Assembly (NCBI RefSeq): GCF_025024155.1
Contig: NW_026251764.1
Coordinates: 1 to 64,000 of the forward strand
Reading direction: 5' to 3'
DNA from: Gamsiella multidivaricata
Lineage: Eukaryota > Mortierellomycota > Mortierellomycetes > Mortierellales > Mortierellaceae
Length of the DNA stretch: 64,000 bases
The position numbers and the translations under genes are program-made. This document shows, one piece after another, positions 37,343 to 51,209 of the stretch; the first letter of the stretch is position 1; each line of letters starts with the position of its first letter. Under the pieces are notes generated by a model. That model did not search any database. It was not told the DNA's origin and saw only the letters and a list, made by a program, of their open reading frames with translations.

Positions 37343-39741
37343 TCAGCTATCGCAGAGGACGAATCGGAACTGGACTCGCAGGAGGTCCAGATTTTGTAGA
37401 GTCCTTGGCGTCTCGAACGCTGTCAGGTTGGAAAATGTTGCAGGATCCACGATCAGATACGGAAGATCCACCATATCGGCGCCGTGGGTTGTGTTGTTAG
37501 GCGTGTTTGGCGACGTGCCGATCCCTCGTTTTTGAACTCCGTGCTCGGTTAAGCCCTTGGATGCTCCATGTGAGTGTTGAGGTCCACTAAAGCGTGGTTT
37601 TTGCTGCTTCGGGAGGCGCGACTGCTCGTGTGAATGTCGCTGTTGTGGCATTCTGGCGAGACGCGGTTCGTCTCTGCTTGATTTCAGTTTTCTCTCATGA
37701 GTCATCGTAGGATATGGTCCACGCGTAACAGACTTTGTCGAGCTGGATGCCTTGGGCAGCACTGTTGCATTTTGCAAACGCTTTGTCGATGTGGGTATGT
37801 ACTCAGTCCTTGAGGGGATGGAAGACGGCACCGATATGGCTATAGGCTGAAATTGGGAGCTGGTCACATTGATGGCTGACGGAGGAGGGGATGTTGACGC
37901 ACTTGAGCAGGAGACAAGGTCGCCCAGTATCCGGACTCTAGTCTTGTACAGAAACTCGTTTCTGGAGATATCGATGCAACTATTGCACAAGGATGGCCAA
38001 TTATGAGGCAGAGCAATTCCAAAGGACTCAGGATGCTATTTTGCCATTACAGATGGTTTAAAAATATGCGTTTGATATGAGTGCTGAAATCCTTTCTTCC
38101 TTTCTTTCTTTCTTTCCTCCTTTTTTTCGCCGCTGTAGAAGAAGAACTAACCAAGAACGCAAAGTACTCGTTGCCGAAATGGTCAAAGTCACATTTGTTG
38201 TCAAAGCAGTCTGGCTGAACGGGTCCTATCCAGACTGGTATCTTGGCTGCCGTCTGTAGTTTGTCCACGAGTGATCGCGATCTTATTCTATCGCCGTCGG
38301 CTCTTCGGTTCAGCTTTGGTTGATGAAATTGCTGAATATCCTTGACGACTACAATTTGGGCCTCCATAATGGCGTCTGCTAAACTCTCCGGCAAGTTGTC
38401 CGATACTTGATGGCGATCTCTGATCTTCCCTGAAGCTGTCAGTCCGATGGCTATGATGATGAGTGCACCAAGCACAGTCGTGGCCAGGTACTGAAGTGTC
38501 GCGAGAAGGCCTGGCCCGGTACAGAGTAGATGTCTCCATCGAGCTCGTGAAAACACACTCCCTGGAAGCCTACGATCGTCCCACCACATGTCCTTCTCGT
38601 TCGATGTAATTGAGTCTAGTTGGCGGTCTCGAAGCGGCAGGCCCATGATCCCAAACTCTAAGATGGGCGGCGTCCTGTTTCGATTTTCTAGCGAAGAACT
38701 ATGCGTCCCTTCCTGCCGCTCCGGGCTATAACATGGACCGTTCGAGCGGTGTCCCCCCGTATCTATATTATGGTCCTCCTGTGCTTTATTACCTTGCTGC
38801 TGCTCCTGAAGTGTTCGATCTGGTGACCGATTATTCCGAGAAAACGCTAGACGACCTTGCAATTGAAGTCGCTCCATGATCTGCCCTACATTATGTGACC
38901 AAGGCGATGTCGGGCTTCGAACTGGCGTAGATCGCTCTTGGCGAGGTGTCGTTGATGGTGTTGAAAGGTTTACGGAGGTGCCGTCTGGTATGATAATCCT
39001 CGGTACGATTGGTCTGTGATCCTTGAGTGTCTTCGAGACTTCTGGTGGGTTATTGGAGCCGCTCTCATCAAAGTTAGAGGGTGGTGTAGTACCAGTAGTG
39101 GTATCCTGCGTGTTTCCATTGTCCTCAGTTTTGACGTTGAAAGTGCTGTTGTAGTTTGAAGAGCTTGCAGAAGATGCAGGGTTGCTATCCTGAATATCTT
39201 TGACGTTCAAACTGTCAGATGTTGGACGACGAGGACAAAGTCTAGCGATTGTGGAGGATACAAAAGGCCTTATCGACTTGTCGGATGCAGTAGACTCCGC
39301 TGGAGATGATTGCAGGGAGCCCCCGCTTCTGTATTCGCTTTGGCGTGCTGCTCCTGGCCATACCTGATGCGGTGGTATTGCTTCTACTCTCGTTACGGTC
39401 GAGGGTGAGCCTTGTTCCGACTGCGAATGAGATGCTGAGGGTAAGAGTGAATCGACTTTGGACGAGCTTGTGATGATATTGGAATGGATGGAATGCTCGG
39501 CAGGCTGCTCTGTTGTTGTAGACAACAGTGCACAAGGTCCCTGGGCTGAAGAGACAGCAGTCTTGTATCTCCATGTCCTTGATCTCCGAAGAGACTCCGA
39601 CCGGCGACTCATAGCACTAAGATGATCTTCAGAATAGGTCGCTGGTTTGCATGAGTGCCTCCAATAAACGAAGGTATCGTCGTCATGATCGTCCATCCGA
39701 TCCAAGTCCTGGTTGGTGTCGCAGTTCAATAGCGGATCCAT
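37343..39741 (-). CDS. membrane-anchored protein with probable split double-psi beta-barrel (expansin/RlpA-like)
   Basis: Two exons, 39741-38152 and 38034-37343, encode 760 residues in phase. Residues 1 to about 410 are disordered and lack a signal peptide, so they probably face the cytosol. One membrane helix follows at about 415-437 (LATTVLGALIIIAIGL), giving type II topology. Residues about 500-585 read CFDNKCDFDHFGNEYFAFL, HPESFGIALPHNW, SLCNSCIDI and TRVRILGDLVSC. This resembles the first half of a double-psi beta-barrel of expansins and RlpA, with paired Cys. After about 130 disordered residues the end reads DLPYLIVDPATFSNL and LLRVQFRFVLCDS, like the closing strands of that barrel. The domain call is inference from motif order, not from a search. 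Wall loosening or glycan binding would be the family role. Confidence 0.55.
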
Positions 39742-40283
39742 TTTTTCTTTCCAATGTAATCTCTACTACGATATGATAGAAAGGAAGGTTACCAACGAGA
39801 GTTTGGAGGATATGGTTGAGGAAGCAAGAAAAAAGAGGGCAATGTTGTAACCACCACACTTGTCCCACCTCCCAATTGACAGTTCTGTGCAGTTGCAGCC
39901 CAGCGAATGCTTGAGCATGAATACTGCTTTAAGGTGATGTCTTTATTAGCACACGCATTTTTGCTACAGTACCGTAAGGAAGTAGGAGTATGGACACGAA
40001 AGGCAGAGCAGTAAAGGAGAATCTTTTGACTTCATGCAGGCTGGAGGAAAGAAAGGAAAAGAGGGTGGCGAGTATAGTGAGAGGATTTGATGCTGAACGC
40101 GCTCTACTGCTTTCGTGATATGGTGTCCCAGGCACCAAGGGCCAACGAATATTGGGCGTAGGCATTTTGCTTCTTGAAGTGCTTGCATATCACGTGTAGC
40201 TTGTTTGAATTATATAGCCTTCTCTCTGTAAGGGAGACACATTCGATCAACAAGCAGCTACAGCTTTTATTCACGGACCAGCG
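39742..40283. promoter_or_regulatory. divergent promoter of barrel protein and Kti12
   Basis: About 540 bp between two divergent start codons. A GA-rich patch on the plus strand lies near 40010-40080. A short TATA-like stretch (ttatatag) near 40210 precedes the Kti12 start by about 70 bp. No gene is seen. Confidence 0.45.
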
Positions 40284-41428
40284 ATGCCATTGTTGATTCT
40301 CAGTGGACTGCCATCAAGTGGAAAGACAAGGAGGGCACAGGAGCTCAAGTCGTTCTTGGAGAGTCGTCTTGCTACTCAGACACAGGACGATTCAGCAGCC
40401 AAACCAAAGGAGTACCGCATCCATATTTTGAATGACGAATCACTGAACCTCAGCAAGCACGTTTCCTACAACACAGCTGCGGACGAAAAGAAGGCGCGGG
40501 GCGCACTCATGTCAGCAGTGGAGAGGTTCTTGTCGAAGGACGATATTGTGATTGTCGACAGTTTAAACTATATCAAGGGTTTCCGCTACCAGCTTTACTG
40601 TGTCGCACGAGCCATTGGAACACCCCACTGTGTGGTAAGCGCTCGAAACGAGGCAGAAAGCAGAGTTTACTAGTTGCAACAGCCGTAACTTTAGCAGCAT
40701 AGAGATCCAATGAACGGCATCACGATGGATCTTAAAGAACAAAAATGTTAATCTGCTACTAACAATTCCTAGTTTGCTTTGTTCTGATCTATGTTAGGTG
40801 TTCTGTGCATGCCTTCCTGAAAAGGCCAGAGGATGGAATAGCACTTCAGGCGCATACCCAGAGAGTGTCTTCGAGGAACTTGTTGTACGGTTCGAGGAAC
40901 CAGACTCGAGGACAAAGTGGGATTCGCCATTGTTTGTGGTAGTGCCAGAGGATGAAAAATTGCCCGAGGACGAGATCTGGGACGCATTAATCTTGAAGAA
41001 GGCGAAACCACCAAATCTATCGACTGTCGTAGTAAGCATACCAGCCAATACAAATTCGTGAGAGGGTATGTGGGGTGTTCCTTGACGTTAACTGCATTTA
41101 TTATTTCTCTTTGTCATGCTCAATTGCACTCGGTTTTCCGCAGAAAGTGGTCAAGGAAACTAATTATCTATACGAGTTTGATCAGACGACCCAGAATGTG
41201 ATCCAAGCAATCCTGGACGCACAAAAATCCGGCGATCCGACTAGACAGATCAAGGCACCGTTGTCGAACATCCTGCTGCAACTTCCACCGACAAGAGTCG
41301 TCACCCTCAGCGAGTTGCGTCGGCTCCGCCGGCAGTTTACGTCCATTAACAAGATGCATACGCTGTTGGACATGAGCCGTGTCGCTGAGGGCTTTGTAGA
41401 GTACCTCAACCAAAACCTGAACAACTAG
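40284..41428 (+). CDS. KTI12: Kti12, Elongator-associated P-loop ATPase
   Basis: Works with the Elongator complex in tRNA wobble-uridine modification; yeast mutants resist zymocin. The exons 40284-40634, 40798-41031 and 41144-41428 give 289 residues with closed phases, near yeast Kti12 (313). The N-terminus MPLLILSGLPSSGKT holds the Walker A loop of this kinase-like family. VDSLNYIKGFRYQLYC supplies the Walker B-like aspartate and its surroundings. FCACLPE, WDSPLFVV and TNYLYEFDQTTQNVI followed by LRRLRRQF match Kti12 rather than the related tRNA-Sec kinase PSTK. An AATAAA-like hexamer follows the stop at about 41496. Confidence 0.95.
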
Positions 41429-42704
41429 AGTGGGGTCAACCGTCTCTCACGCACTGAGCCATCTTTGGGTCTTTCTTTTTATGATAATAGGCTAAAATAA
41501 ACGAATATCGTATCGACGGTAACGTCCCAGACGGGGTAATCGATGTTTCCTGACCTGTCGGTGTCGCGCTATGGTTCTCAAAAACAATGCATACAGATAT
41601 TGGGGATGCTGGGATGTTAGGAACAGCGACTAATCGTCGTGAACGGTGGCCTTGTCCGAGGTGGCGGCTAGATGGTCTTCAAGGCCAGGAGAATCGGGGC
41701 AAATTTTGACAAGAAAAAAAAAATCGAGTTCGAGATCAAAGCACGTATGCAGTATTACTTGCCGAGACAATGAAAGAAGAAATATTTCATTGAACACATC
41801 GGTTACTTATGCTTGTACGTTCCTTATGATCTTCAGGATATCACAGTAATGATCTACAAGATCTCCGCGAAAGATCTAGCTGGGAGTCGCGGTGCAAGTA
41901 CAAATCTCACCTGCAGCAATCACTTCTATCGACGTCGACGCTGTTACAGCCTTTCCCATTGCTACCACCGTTTTCATCGCCGCACCGTCCCTTGATGACA
42001 ACCATCTATCACTCATAAAACTTGAACTCGACGGCTTTCGCCCAGCACGCAAAGTTCTTGTTTGCGTCCCCAAGCAGCTTCTGGAATTGGTACGCGTCGA
42101 AATCGTCGCTTAAACTGTGCCCAATTCTAACTGCTTTCGCTGCTCGCTTCATGGTTCCCTTTGGCAATCGTATCTGGTTTTTCAACTGTCCTTGTAACTA
42201 GTCCGTTTTCCTCAATGACGGTCTCCCTGGCCTTGTCCGCCGCGAGTTTCTTCGTTTGGCAACATTTAGTGGCGTACCTCTTGATTGGCGGGGCAGACCC
42301 TTAACCATTCGGTCGATTCCTTGGCTCTTTCGGTTTTCTTGATCTCGATCTCCCATTCCCTCATCCTTTCTTTCATCCTTCCTCACTCTCCTCCATTCAC
42401 ATCGCACCGGTGTCTATCATAATCTTGCGTATCCATCCTTTTCCTTTCCAGCCGTTTCTCGTTGTCATCTTCTCACGTTAAGGTATGCTTCTGGCTCTAG
42501 TTGACGAACACCTCTTGTGGATTCTTTTTGTACTGCGGATACACCCATCGTAGGAGCCATCTAACCTATTTTTTCTTGTCAAACAATTTGTCTTTTCCTT
42601 CGGTCCCTCATTCCCAGATTCTTCGCAGTACACTTAGTCAGCACGCCAGTCAGCTAGCCAGTTACACTCTTACCCGTTAACCTCTCCCTCGACGATCCTC
42701 AACC
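41429..42704. promoter_or_regulatory. region between Kti12 and Yra1
   Basis: About 1.3 kb. The right half (42340-42680) is rich in C and T on the plus strand, typical of the promoter and leader of a highly expressed fungal gene. The minus strand carries the short frames described separately (42009-42407). Confidence 0.45.
42009..42152 (-). CDS. possible small protein of 47 residues
   Basis: An ATG at 42152 opens a 47-codon frame ending in TGA at 42009. The product has a basic amphipathic start (MKRAAKAVRIGH) and an end rich in Asp and aromatic residues (DDFDAYQFQKLLGDANKNF, then WAKAVEFKFYE). This composition looks more protein-like than random. The same frame continues upstream to ATG 42407, interrupted only by one TAG at 42198-42200. 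I recognise no family. It may be a real small gene, the last exon of one, or chance. Confidence 0.25.
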   Translation of the reverse strand: MKRAAKAVRIGHSLSDDFDAYQFQKLLGDANKNFACWAKAVEFKFYE

Positions 42705-44157
42705 ATGTCTAACGCTCTCGATATGCCACTTGATGATATTATCAAGGCCAGCAAGTCCAGCCGTCGTAGCAACGCCCCCCGTGGTGCCCAGGGAGGCCGC
42801 GGTGGTCGCGCCTCAGGCCCTACCCGCAACCTGCGTCAAGGCCGCGACAACAAGCCCTACCAGGCTGGCGTACAGCAGTACCGTGCCTCTCCTGCTGCCC
42901 CCCTTCATACCTCTGTCATCCGCCAAAGCGTCCCTGATGGCTCCAAGATGCAGGTCTCGAACCTTGACAACCGCGTCACTGCCGAGGACCTGAAGGTAAT
43001 TTGACGGAGCCGATTTTCTTTCCAAAATCTCTCTCGCTGGCTTGTCGACCCGGATCTCCTGGCTTCGTTCGGTTCCAAGTGCTCGATCTATTGTCACACG
43101 AGGGGTAGTCCAACAGTCCCTACTCAGGCGGTTCATTCACGCTTGCTTTACGATCATCTTCCATCCGGTTGACTCGGACAGATGCGACGAGCCATTGAGT
43201 CTAGAAATTGAGAGCGAGAGTGACAGGTCCACAATGGATTCTCATCGGACTTTGTCCACATGGATCAATGAAAAGAACAACCGAGCGCATGATGTGCAGT
43301 CTTGTATGGACGGGACCTCGGATAACTGAGCGGCCTTAGTCCTTGCGATGCGTCGATGGCGCCCTGATCTTCAAGACCAGTCTTCATGCTCAATTGTACC
43401 GCTGCAAACAAACACGGAGTCGACTCTAACGGACATCATGCCACTATGTCCCACTTCATTACAACATTTCTCCATATCCCTACCCCACAACCATGGGCGA
43501 CGACGGATTGGTGTGTATTCTAGCTCGTCTTCTCCACCAGAGTCGGACCCCTCAAGAAGTGCACGCTCGTGTACGATCAGCACGGAAAGTCGACCGGCAC
43601 TGCCGTGATTCATTTTTCTCGCGTGGGTGATGCTGCCATTGCCTACAGCAAGTTCAACGGAGTTCCCCTCGATGGTACAGGATGCACTAGACACTTATTT
43701 TTGCGTATCTTTTCTTTTCAGGCAATATCGAAAGCTGAATCAGGAATCTCACGTACCCTTTTTTCGGTTTCTGTGCGCTGTCAATTGTAGGCCGCCCTAT
43801 GAAGATCGAGATCGTGCTGGCACCTGCCACGGCCCGTGCTGTCCTTCCTGCTGCCCAAACACCAAGGTATTGGCAGGAGATATTCAAGTCAACTATCGCT
43901 GAATCTTGAATTTCATGTCTTTGTATACTAATTGTCCGCATGGTTAATATGTATGATCCATTAGGGCACCCGCTAGCAACCAAGGTCAGCAGCGCCCTCA
44001 GAGCCAGGGTCAGCAGCGTCCTCAGAGCCAGGGCCGTGGCGGTCGTGGTGGACGTGGACGTGGCCGTGGCGGGCGTGGTCAGAGCGAAAGGAAAGAGACC
44101 AAGACTGCGGATCAATTGGACGCAGAGATGAGTGATTACATGCAGGTCGATGCTTAA
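42705..44157 (+). CDS. YRA1: mRNA export adaptor Yra1/ALYREF
   Basis: An RNA-binding adaptor that joins mRNA to the Sub2/UAP56 helicase and the Mex67 export receptor. The exons 42705-42995, 43524-43674, 43791-43866 and 43965-44157 make 236 residues in phase. The N-terminus MSNALDMPLDDIIKA and the C-terminal TADQLDAEMSDYM are the two conserved short motifs that bind Sub2/UAP56. The central RRM starts at MQVSNLDNRV and contains KSTGTAVIHF. Arg-Gly repeats flank it on both sides. The first intron is 528 nt, far longer than the other two (116 and 98 nt). A 24-bp direct repeat (about 43984-44032) codes for GQQRPQSQ twice. The gene converges with APC2, about 220 bp away. Confidence 0.95.
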
Positions 44158-44376
44158 GCTATCCCAACACAAATAAGCAGTGCACGGAGAACAACTCGGT
44201 CAGCATTAGAATTTTGATGAACTTCATTCTATTTGTGCGATCGCCGTCCTCACACGGGGTTGAACTGTTAACGATCACGCCTTATTATCCACTATCAGTG
44301 TTGCTTCACAAACTGCCGTTACCAAAAATAATAATAAAAAAACTATATGTATTTTGCAGATGTCGTCTAAGATATG

Positions 44377-45201
44377 CTACAGAGAGGATGCATTTTCGAT
44401 GAGGTGGTACTGAAGACGATCCGACTCTTTCAGCACACCTTCACGGATCCAGAACTGAACCCTTTGCTCAAGAATGTCTTCTGTAACTTGAAGCTTTGCC
44501 GATAGCGCTGACAATGTCCATGAATCTATGATAATAAAGATGGGGGTCAGATAAACATATCATTGCAATGTAGTACTTCGAATTCGCTTTTTGTACATAC
44601 CCTGTTCCTCGAATAGATATATAATGGAGGCATAGACTGGCTCGACTTGGAATTGGAGGGTCCGATCCTCCAGCTCAAGCTCCAGGTCAACTAGTCCCAT
44701 GGAGATGAACAGTTCCAGCTTCTGTGCAGGTTTCGTTGTCTGGAAGGTGGCCTTGTAAGATTCCAGCAATCTAAACGTAGAGTAAAGTAAGAACAACTGT
44801 TTTGTCAGACGTGAAAAACATCATGCGAAAGGGTACTTCGGTCTAGCATGGTAAGTCCATACCGTTTGAAAGGATCTGGGAGTTCCAGCGACTCGGACTC
44901 AATTTCAGGCCAATAGTATCTCGAGGCAATAGTTGCGCTCACAGTCATCTATGCGATGAAAAAAGCAGAGAGGAGCGCCATTAGAATAATCGTCTTAACG
45001 AAGATATCAACGTAGTACTAGCTTTTATTTCAACCTTTGCTGAACTTACGTCCGGAAGGAGCGTTTGAATGTTGGCGTTGACGCGCTTCGACTCTGCGAT
45101 ATCTGCCAGCATCACTTCGCAGTGCTGAAGATCTGTCTCTCCGAATCGCAATTTCAGCAGCTCCAGCTGACGGATCTAGGAGAGGAGAGGGGTAGAAAGG
45201 A

Positions 45202-45232
<31 letters not shown>

Positions 45233-48074
45233 GGTGGTTAGAAAAAAATTGAAGCATGGTATACATAAAACAAAGGAGTCAGTGCCTTACTTCTCGATCG
45301 ATCTTGAAATCTGTAGCGTGCAGTAGCCTGTCGGCAAGAATAGTCTGGAATTCCTCAATGAATCGATCATTAGTGTCATAAATGTTGGCAAGGACGCTGA
45401 TAATGTCCGCCATTCTTCTTCTCGCCGAGCTCAGATCTACGAAATGGAAAGTAAAGGCGCGCTCAGTATGGGTTTCATTAATAAGTCCATACACCTGCTC
45501 CCGTACAGTAATCTGATTAACAGATATTGAAGGTCAGCTTGTCTCTTACCTGGACCAGCATTAACAGGTTCCGGTACCCATGTATCGTCATCGGATCCCT
45601 CGTCGTCCGCCTCCACATTGCTCTGAATCCCTTCTGTAGAATTCGTCAAGAGATCGCTCGAATCATCAACAATGCATGATACAATGGCCCGCATGGTATC
45701 ATCTCTCGTTCTACATCAAAATAAAAGATAGTGGCGAGTGTTAAACCAAAGCCAGGCATGATATACATATATTTATATATATAAACAGCTTTGCACGACC
45801 CCTCCATTACTACCTTAGGTATTGGTTAATCGCGCGAGCAGCACGATCCAGCATGACTCCTGAGGGATCCAGTATCCTGAGATATTTAATCGTACAGATG
45901 TAAAATTCGATGATATCCGTCGTTTCTGCTCCCGGGTGAAGCAATCGTTTTTCCATCCTAATATATTTGATCCGCATTCATAAGATAAGTTTTCATAATG
46001 GTCAAAAGGCAAAGAAATAAAAAAAAAAATGCATTATGAATTCGGAAAACAAGGACCGGGGCAACCTACGCAGCTAGGATGGCGTTCTGAAGTTGATCGC
46101 GTTGGCCTGTCCACTCGATACATGTTTTCAGATCCAGTACAGCAGGCTTCGAATCCGGGCATTCGACGATGATATCGAAAAACTCTTTAATGCTAAAATG
46201 GACATAAAGCCTTGGATGAGCGAAATTGTTCTCAAGGAGCAAGCGCCGATATATCATATTATAAGACTTGTCGAGGGAAAGAGATGCTTACCGTACGTCG
46301 CCAAAGGTCTTGAAAAAGTAGAATTCCAGACGACTGGCCCACATCTTGTATCTCTTTCTTCCTGTCGGGTCCTCTAGCGGTGGTTATGGCAAGTCAAGTA
46401 CAGGCATTAATTAGAAACGTGCACAGGATGATCGAGATGATGTTGGTAGCAACAACTTTACGCACCTCGACCCTTTCTCGGGAGAAGCGTGAGGCGAAGG
46501 AATGGCAGTATCACACGGCTCATCCAGTCTTTACCGCTCTCCAGCGTGGCCACACTCCACCTCTTTTTGAATGAGGTTAAGATCTTACTCTCCACTCTTT
46601 TGTAGAGCATCCTCGTTACGACATCCGTCATGTGTGAGGCGAACCCTATCTCTTCCAGTCTTTGACAGAGATCCAGATAAGTCTGCATATGATCCTCCTT
46701 CTCCAAGGCCTCGACGTCCGCTGTGCCGGTGCCGCCATGGAATATCTGCTCCACCAGCTCGTCATCCTTATCGTCTACAAACAAGTCCATGGCAAAGCGA
46801 CCATCCTGCATAACCCGCCTCCGCTTCTTGCCAAGGTGCTGTCCCGTGATCTCGGTTTGTGGGTCCCGTCCTTGCCTGGTGTAATGGCCCGCCATGTCTG
46901 CTATGTGGCCAGGAGCCATATCACCGTGGACCTCCTCGTATTGCCTGAAGACGGTCTCGAAATAGAGATATGCGACTTCGTCAAAGGAGGGGGGCAGGCG
47001 GATCGCTAGTTCTGCTGAGAAGTCTGTCAGGAATCTAGATGTGACTTTGAGCGACGAGATATCAAGTGGCGGGTCTCTGTCTGCAGCTGGCCGAAGACGC
47101 TCGTCGAATATGTAGGCTAACATTCGCGATTTTGTGAAACGTGCGTGGACCATATGTACGATGTTGTAGAATGCTGGGATGACCCATTCAGCAGATCCGC
47201 TATAGGGTGTTCCCGCAGAGATGTACTCCTGAAGGATATGTCAAACAGATAATGTGTTAAGATGAGTCTTCCGAATGCTTCAGCGATATGAGGGGCGCAT
47301 TTGCACGTACTTGGTACTGCAATTCCATGTCCTGCAAAAGTGGAACTACATTCTCCATCGCATCCCTGTGGAATGCGTCTATTGAACATAGAAGCAGTTT
47401 GCATGAGATATATGTAGGCGTTTTTATTGTCCAGCATACAGATCGGCAGCCGATCCTCAGTTGCAATCGTACCTAGCAGCGACGCCCCTGCCCAACCAGC
47501 CAGGCCTTTCCTTATCAAAAGGCTTATATTTCCTTTGACCTTAGCTGGTGTTATTGAAAGAAAACACGCGTAATGGCATAGCATAATAAAAAGGAACAAT
47601 TGAGGGCGCGTCAATAGGTCGGATGTATTTATTGTTATTATCATATTCAAGCAGCAGCATCGGAAAAAGAAATTGACGGGTACCTGGTTTGTCGGGTGGA
47701 ATTTCGGGATCAATTGCTGTCATGAGCATTGAAGTCGCCTAGAGTGCGAGGTTGGGTTGCAGTTACTATCCGGTTGAGATCATGATGCGCCTTTATTTCC
47801 AGGTCGATATGAACATATCGTTTTATACCAACGCAAGCTTATCAAGGACCCCCTTTGAGGCTTTGTAGTTTCTGTCAGGAGAGACAGAACCGGTCAGGGT
47901 GGCGAGGGCCTGGGTCCACTGATCCTCGATGATCTTGTCCATAGCTGATTTCGACGTTAATGCTGAAGAGCGATTTAAGCATATATCCTTCCGGCTTCCA
48001 ATTGGAAGGCGAGAGGAGGGTGACTGCTGGGCGCTGCTTCGTTTCTCTTCATGCTTTGCCACCAAATCAGACAT
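44377..48074 (-). CDS. APC2: anaphase-promoting complex subunit 2 (cullin)
   Basis: The cullin scaffold of the APC/C ubiquitin ligase, which drives exit from mitosis. The first five exons (48074-47829, 47738-47684, 47544-47473, 47378-47311, 47228 onward) close in phase. Later exons are supported by family motifs: RLLHPGAETTDIIEFYI with LDPSGVMLDRAARAI, VLANIYDTNDRFIEEFQ, LADRLL, IRQLELLKLRFGETDLQHCEVML, SATIASRYYWPEIE and WTLSALSAKLQVTEDILEQR at the C-terminal winged helix. The frame ends with TAG at 44377-44379. Another ATG lies in frame 30 bp upstream (48104). The intron upstream of the IRQLELL exon contains 28 consecutive C on the coding strand. Middle exon boundaries are approximate. Confidence 0.9.
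45204..45231. repeat. poly-G run of 28 bases
   Basis: An uninterrupted run of G on the plus strand (C on the APC2 coding strand) inside an APC2 intron, about 25 nt from its 3' splice site (45177). It precedes a normal pyrimidine tract. It is a likely G-quadruplex former and a hot spot for length errors. Confidence 0.95.
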
Positions 48075-48593
48075 ACCCCACTTTGGTATGCTTCCACAGA
48101 TCAAATAGATCGAAAAGGTGATGATATTGATGATGGTGCTCCTGGCCCAGCTTCTGGATTTCTTTCATGTTTCTTCGTGAACATATGGACACGGACGCAT
48201 AAGTGGATATGCAAATCAGTAAAGAGCCTCCATCTATGTGTATATCATAGCGAATGAATAGTTCCCCGCAAAAAAAAACAAGCTGACATTGAATGAAGTG
48301 TGAAAAAACTTAATTCGCTCTGTTGTTTTGTTTTTGCTTCTCTTCTTGTTCTTAATCCTCATCTTTCGTCCACCTCTACCTCCCTCTCCCAGTCCCCAAT
48401 GTTATACCCTGACCAGTGTTGCATCACCATCGTCGTTCCATTCCTCACCCCACTCTGCCAGACCCCATATCCTGACACTCGCCTTCTGCTCTCGGACAAG
48501 TAAACCCCAACCTCCGAGAACAGCAGCACTCCTCCACCTACCATTACCTCTTACCCTTCCTTTTAATCCCCTATTTGAGTCCAGTCAGCCAAG
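48075..48593. promoter_or_regulatory. divergent promoter of APC2 and S6 kinase
   Basis: About 520 bp between divergent starts. From 48300 to 48590 the plus strand is strongly pyrimidine-rich, which fits a long C/T-rich leader of the kinase mRNA. No gene is seen. Confidence 0.5.
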
Positions 48594-51000
<2,407 letters not shown>

Positions 51001-51209
51001 CTCTGCATGGTTAGCCATGAGAGGACCACATCGGGAGTACAATGGAGGCATCAGATATCAGTCATATCGATGCATATCGATTTACGACAGGATCATGAGA
51101 ATAAATATGTCAAATTGAGAAATGGAAAACATGGTTTAAAGATTCTATGGGCAAATGTGGATTAGGTGCTGTTCTATCGTAAATGTAACCAAAGAAGCAC
51201 GCATTGTCA

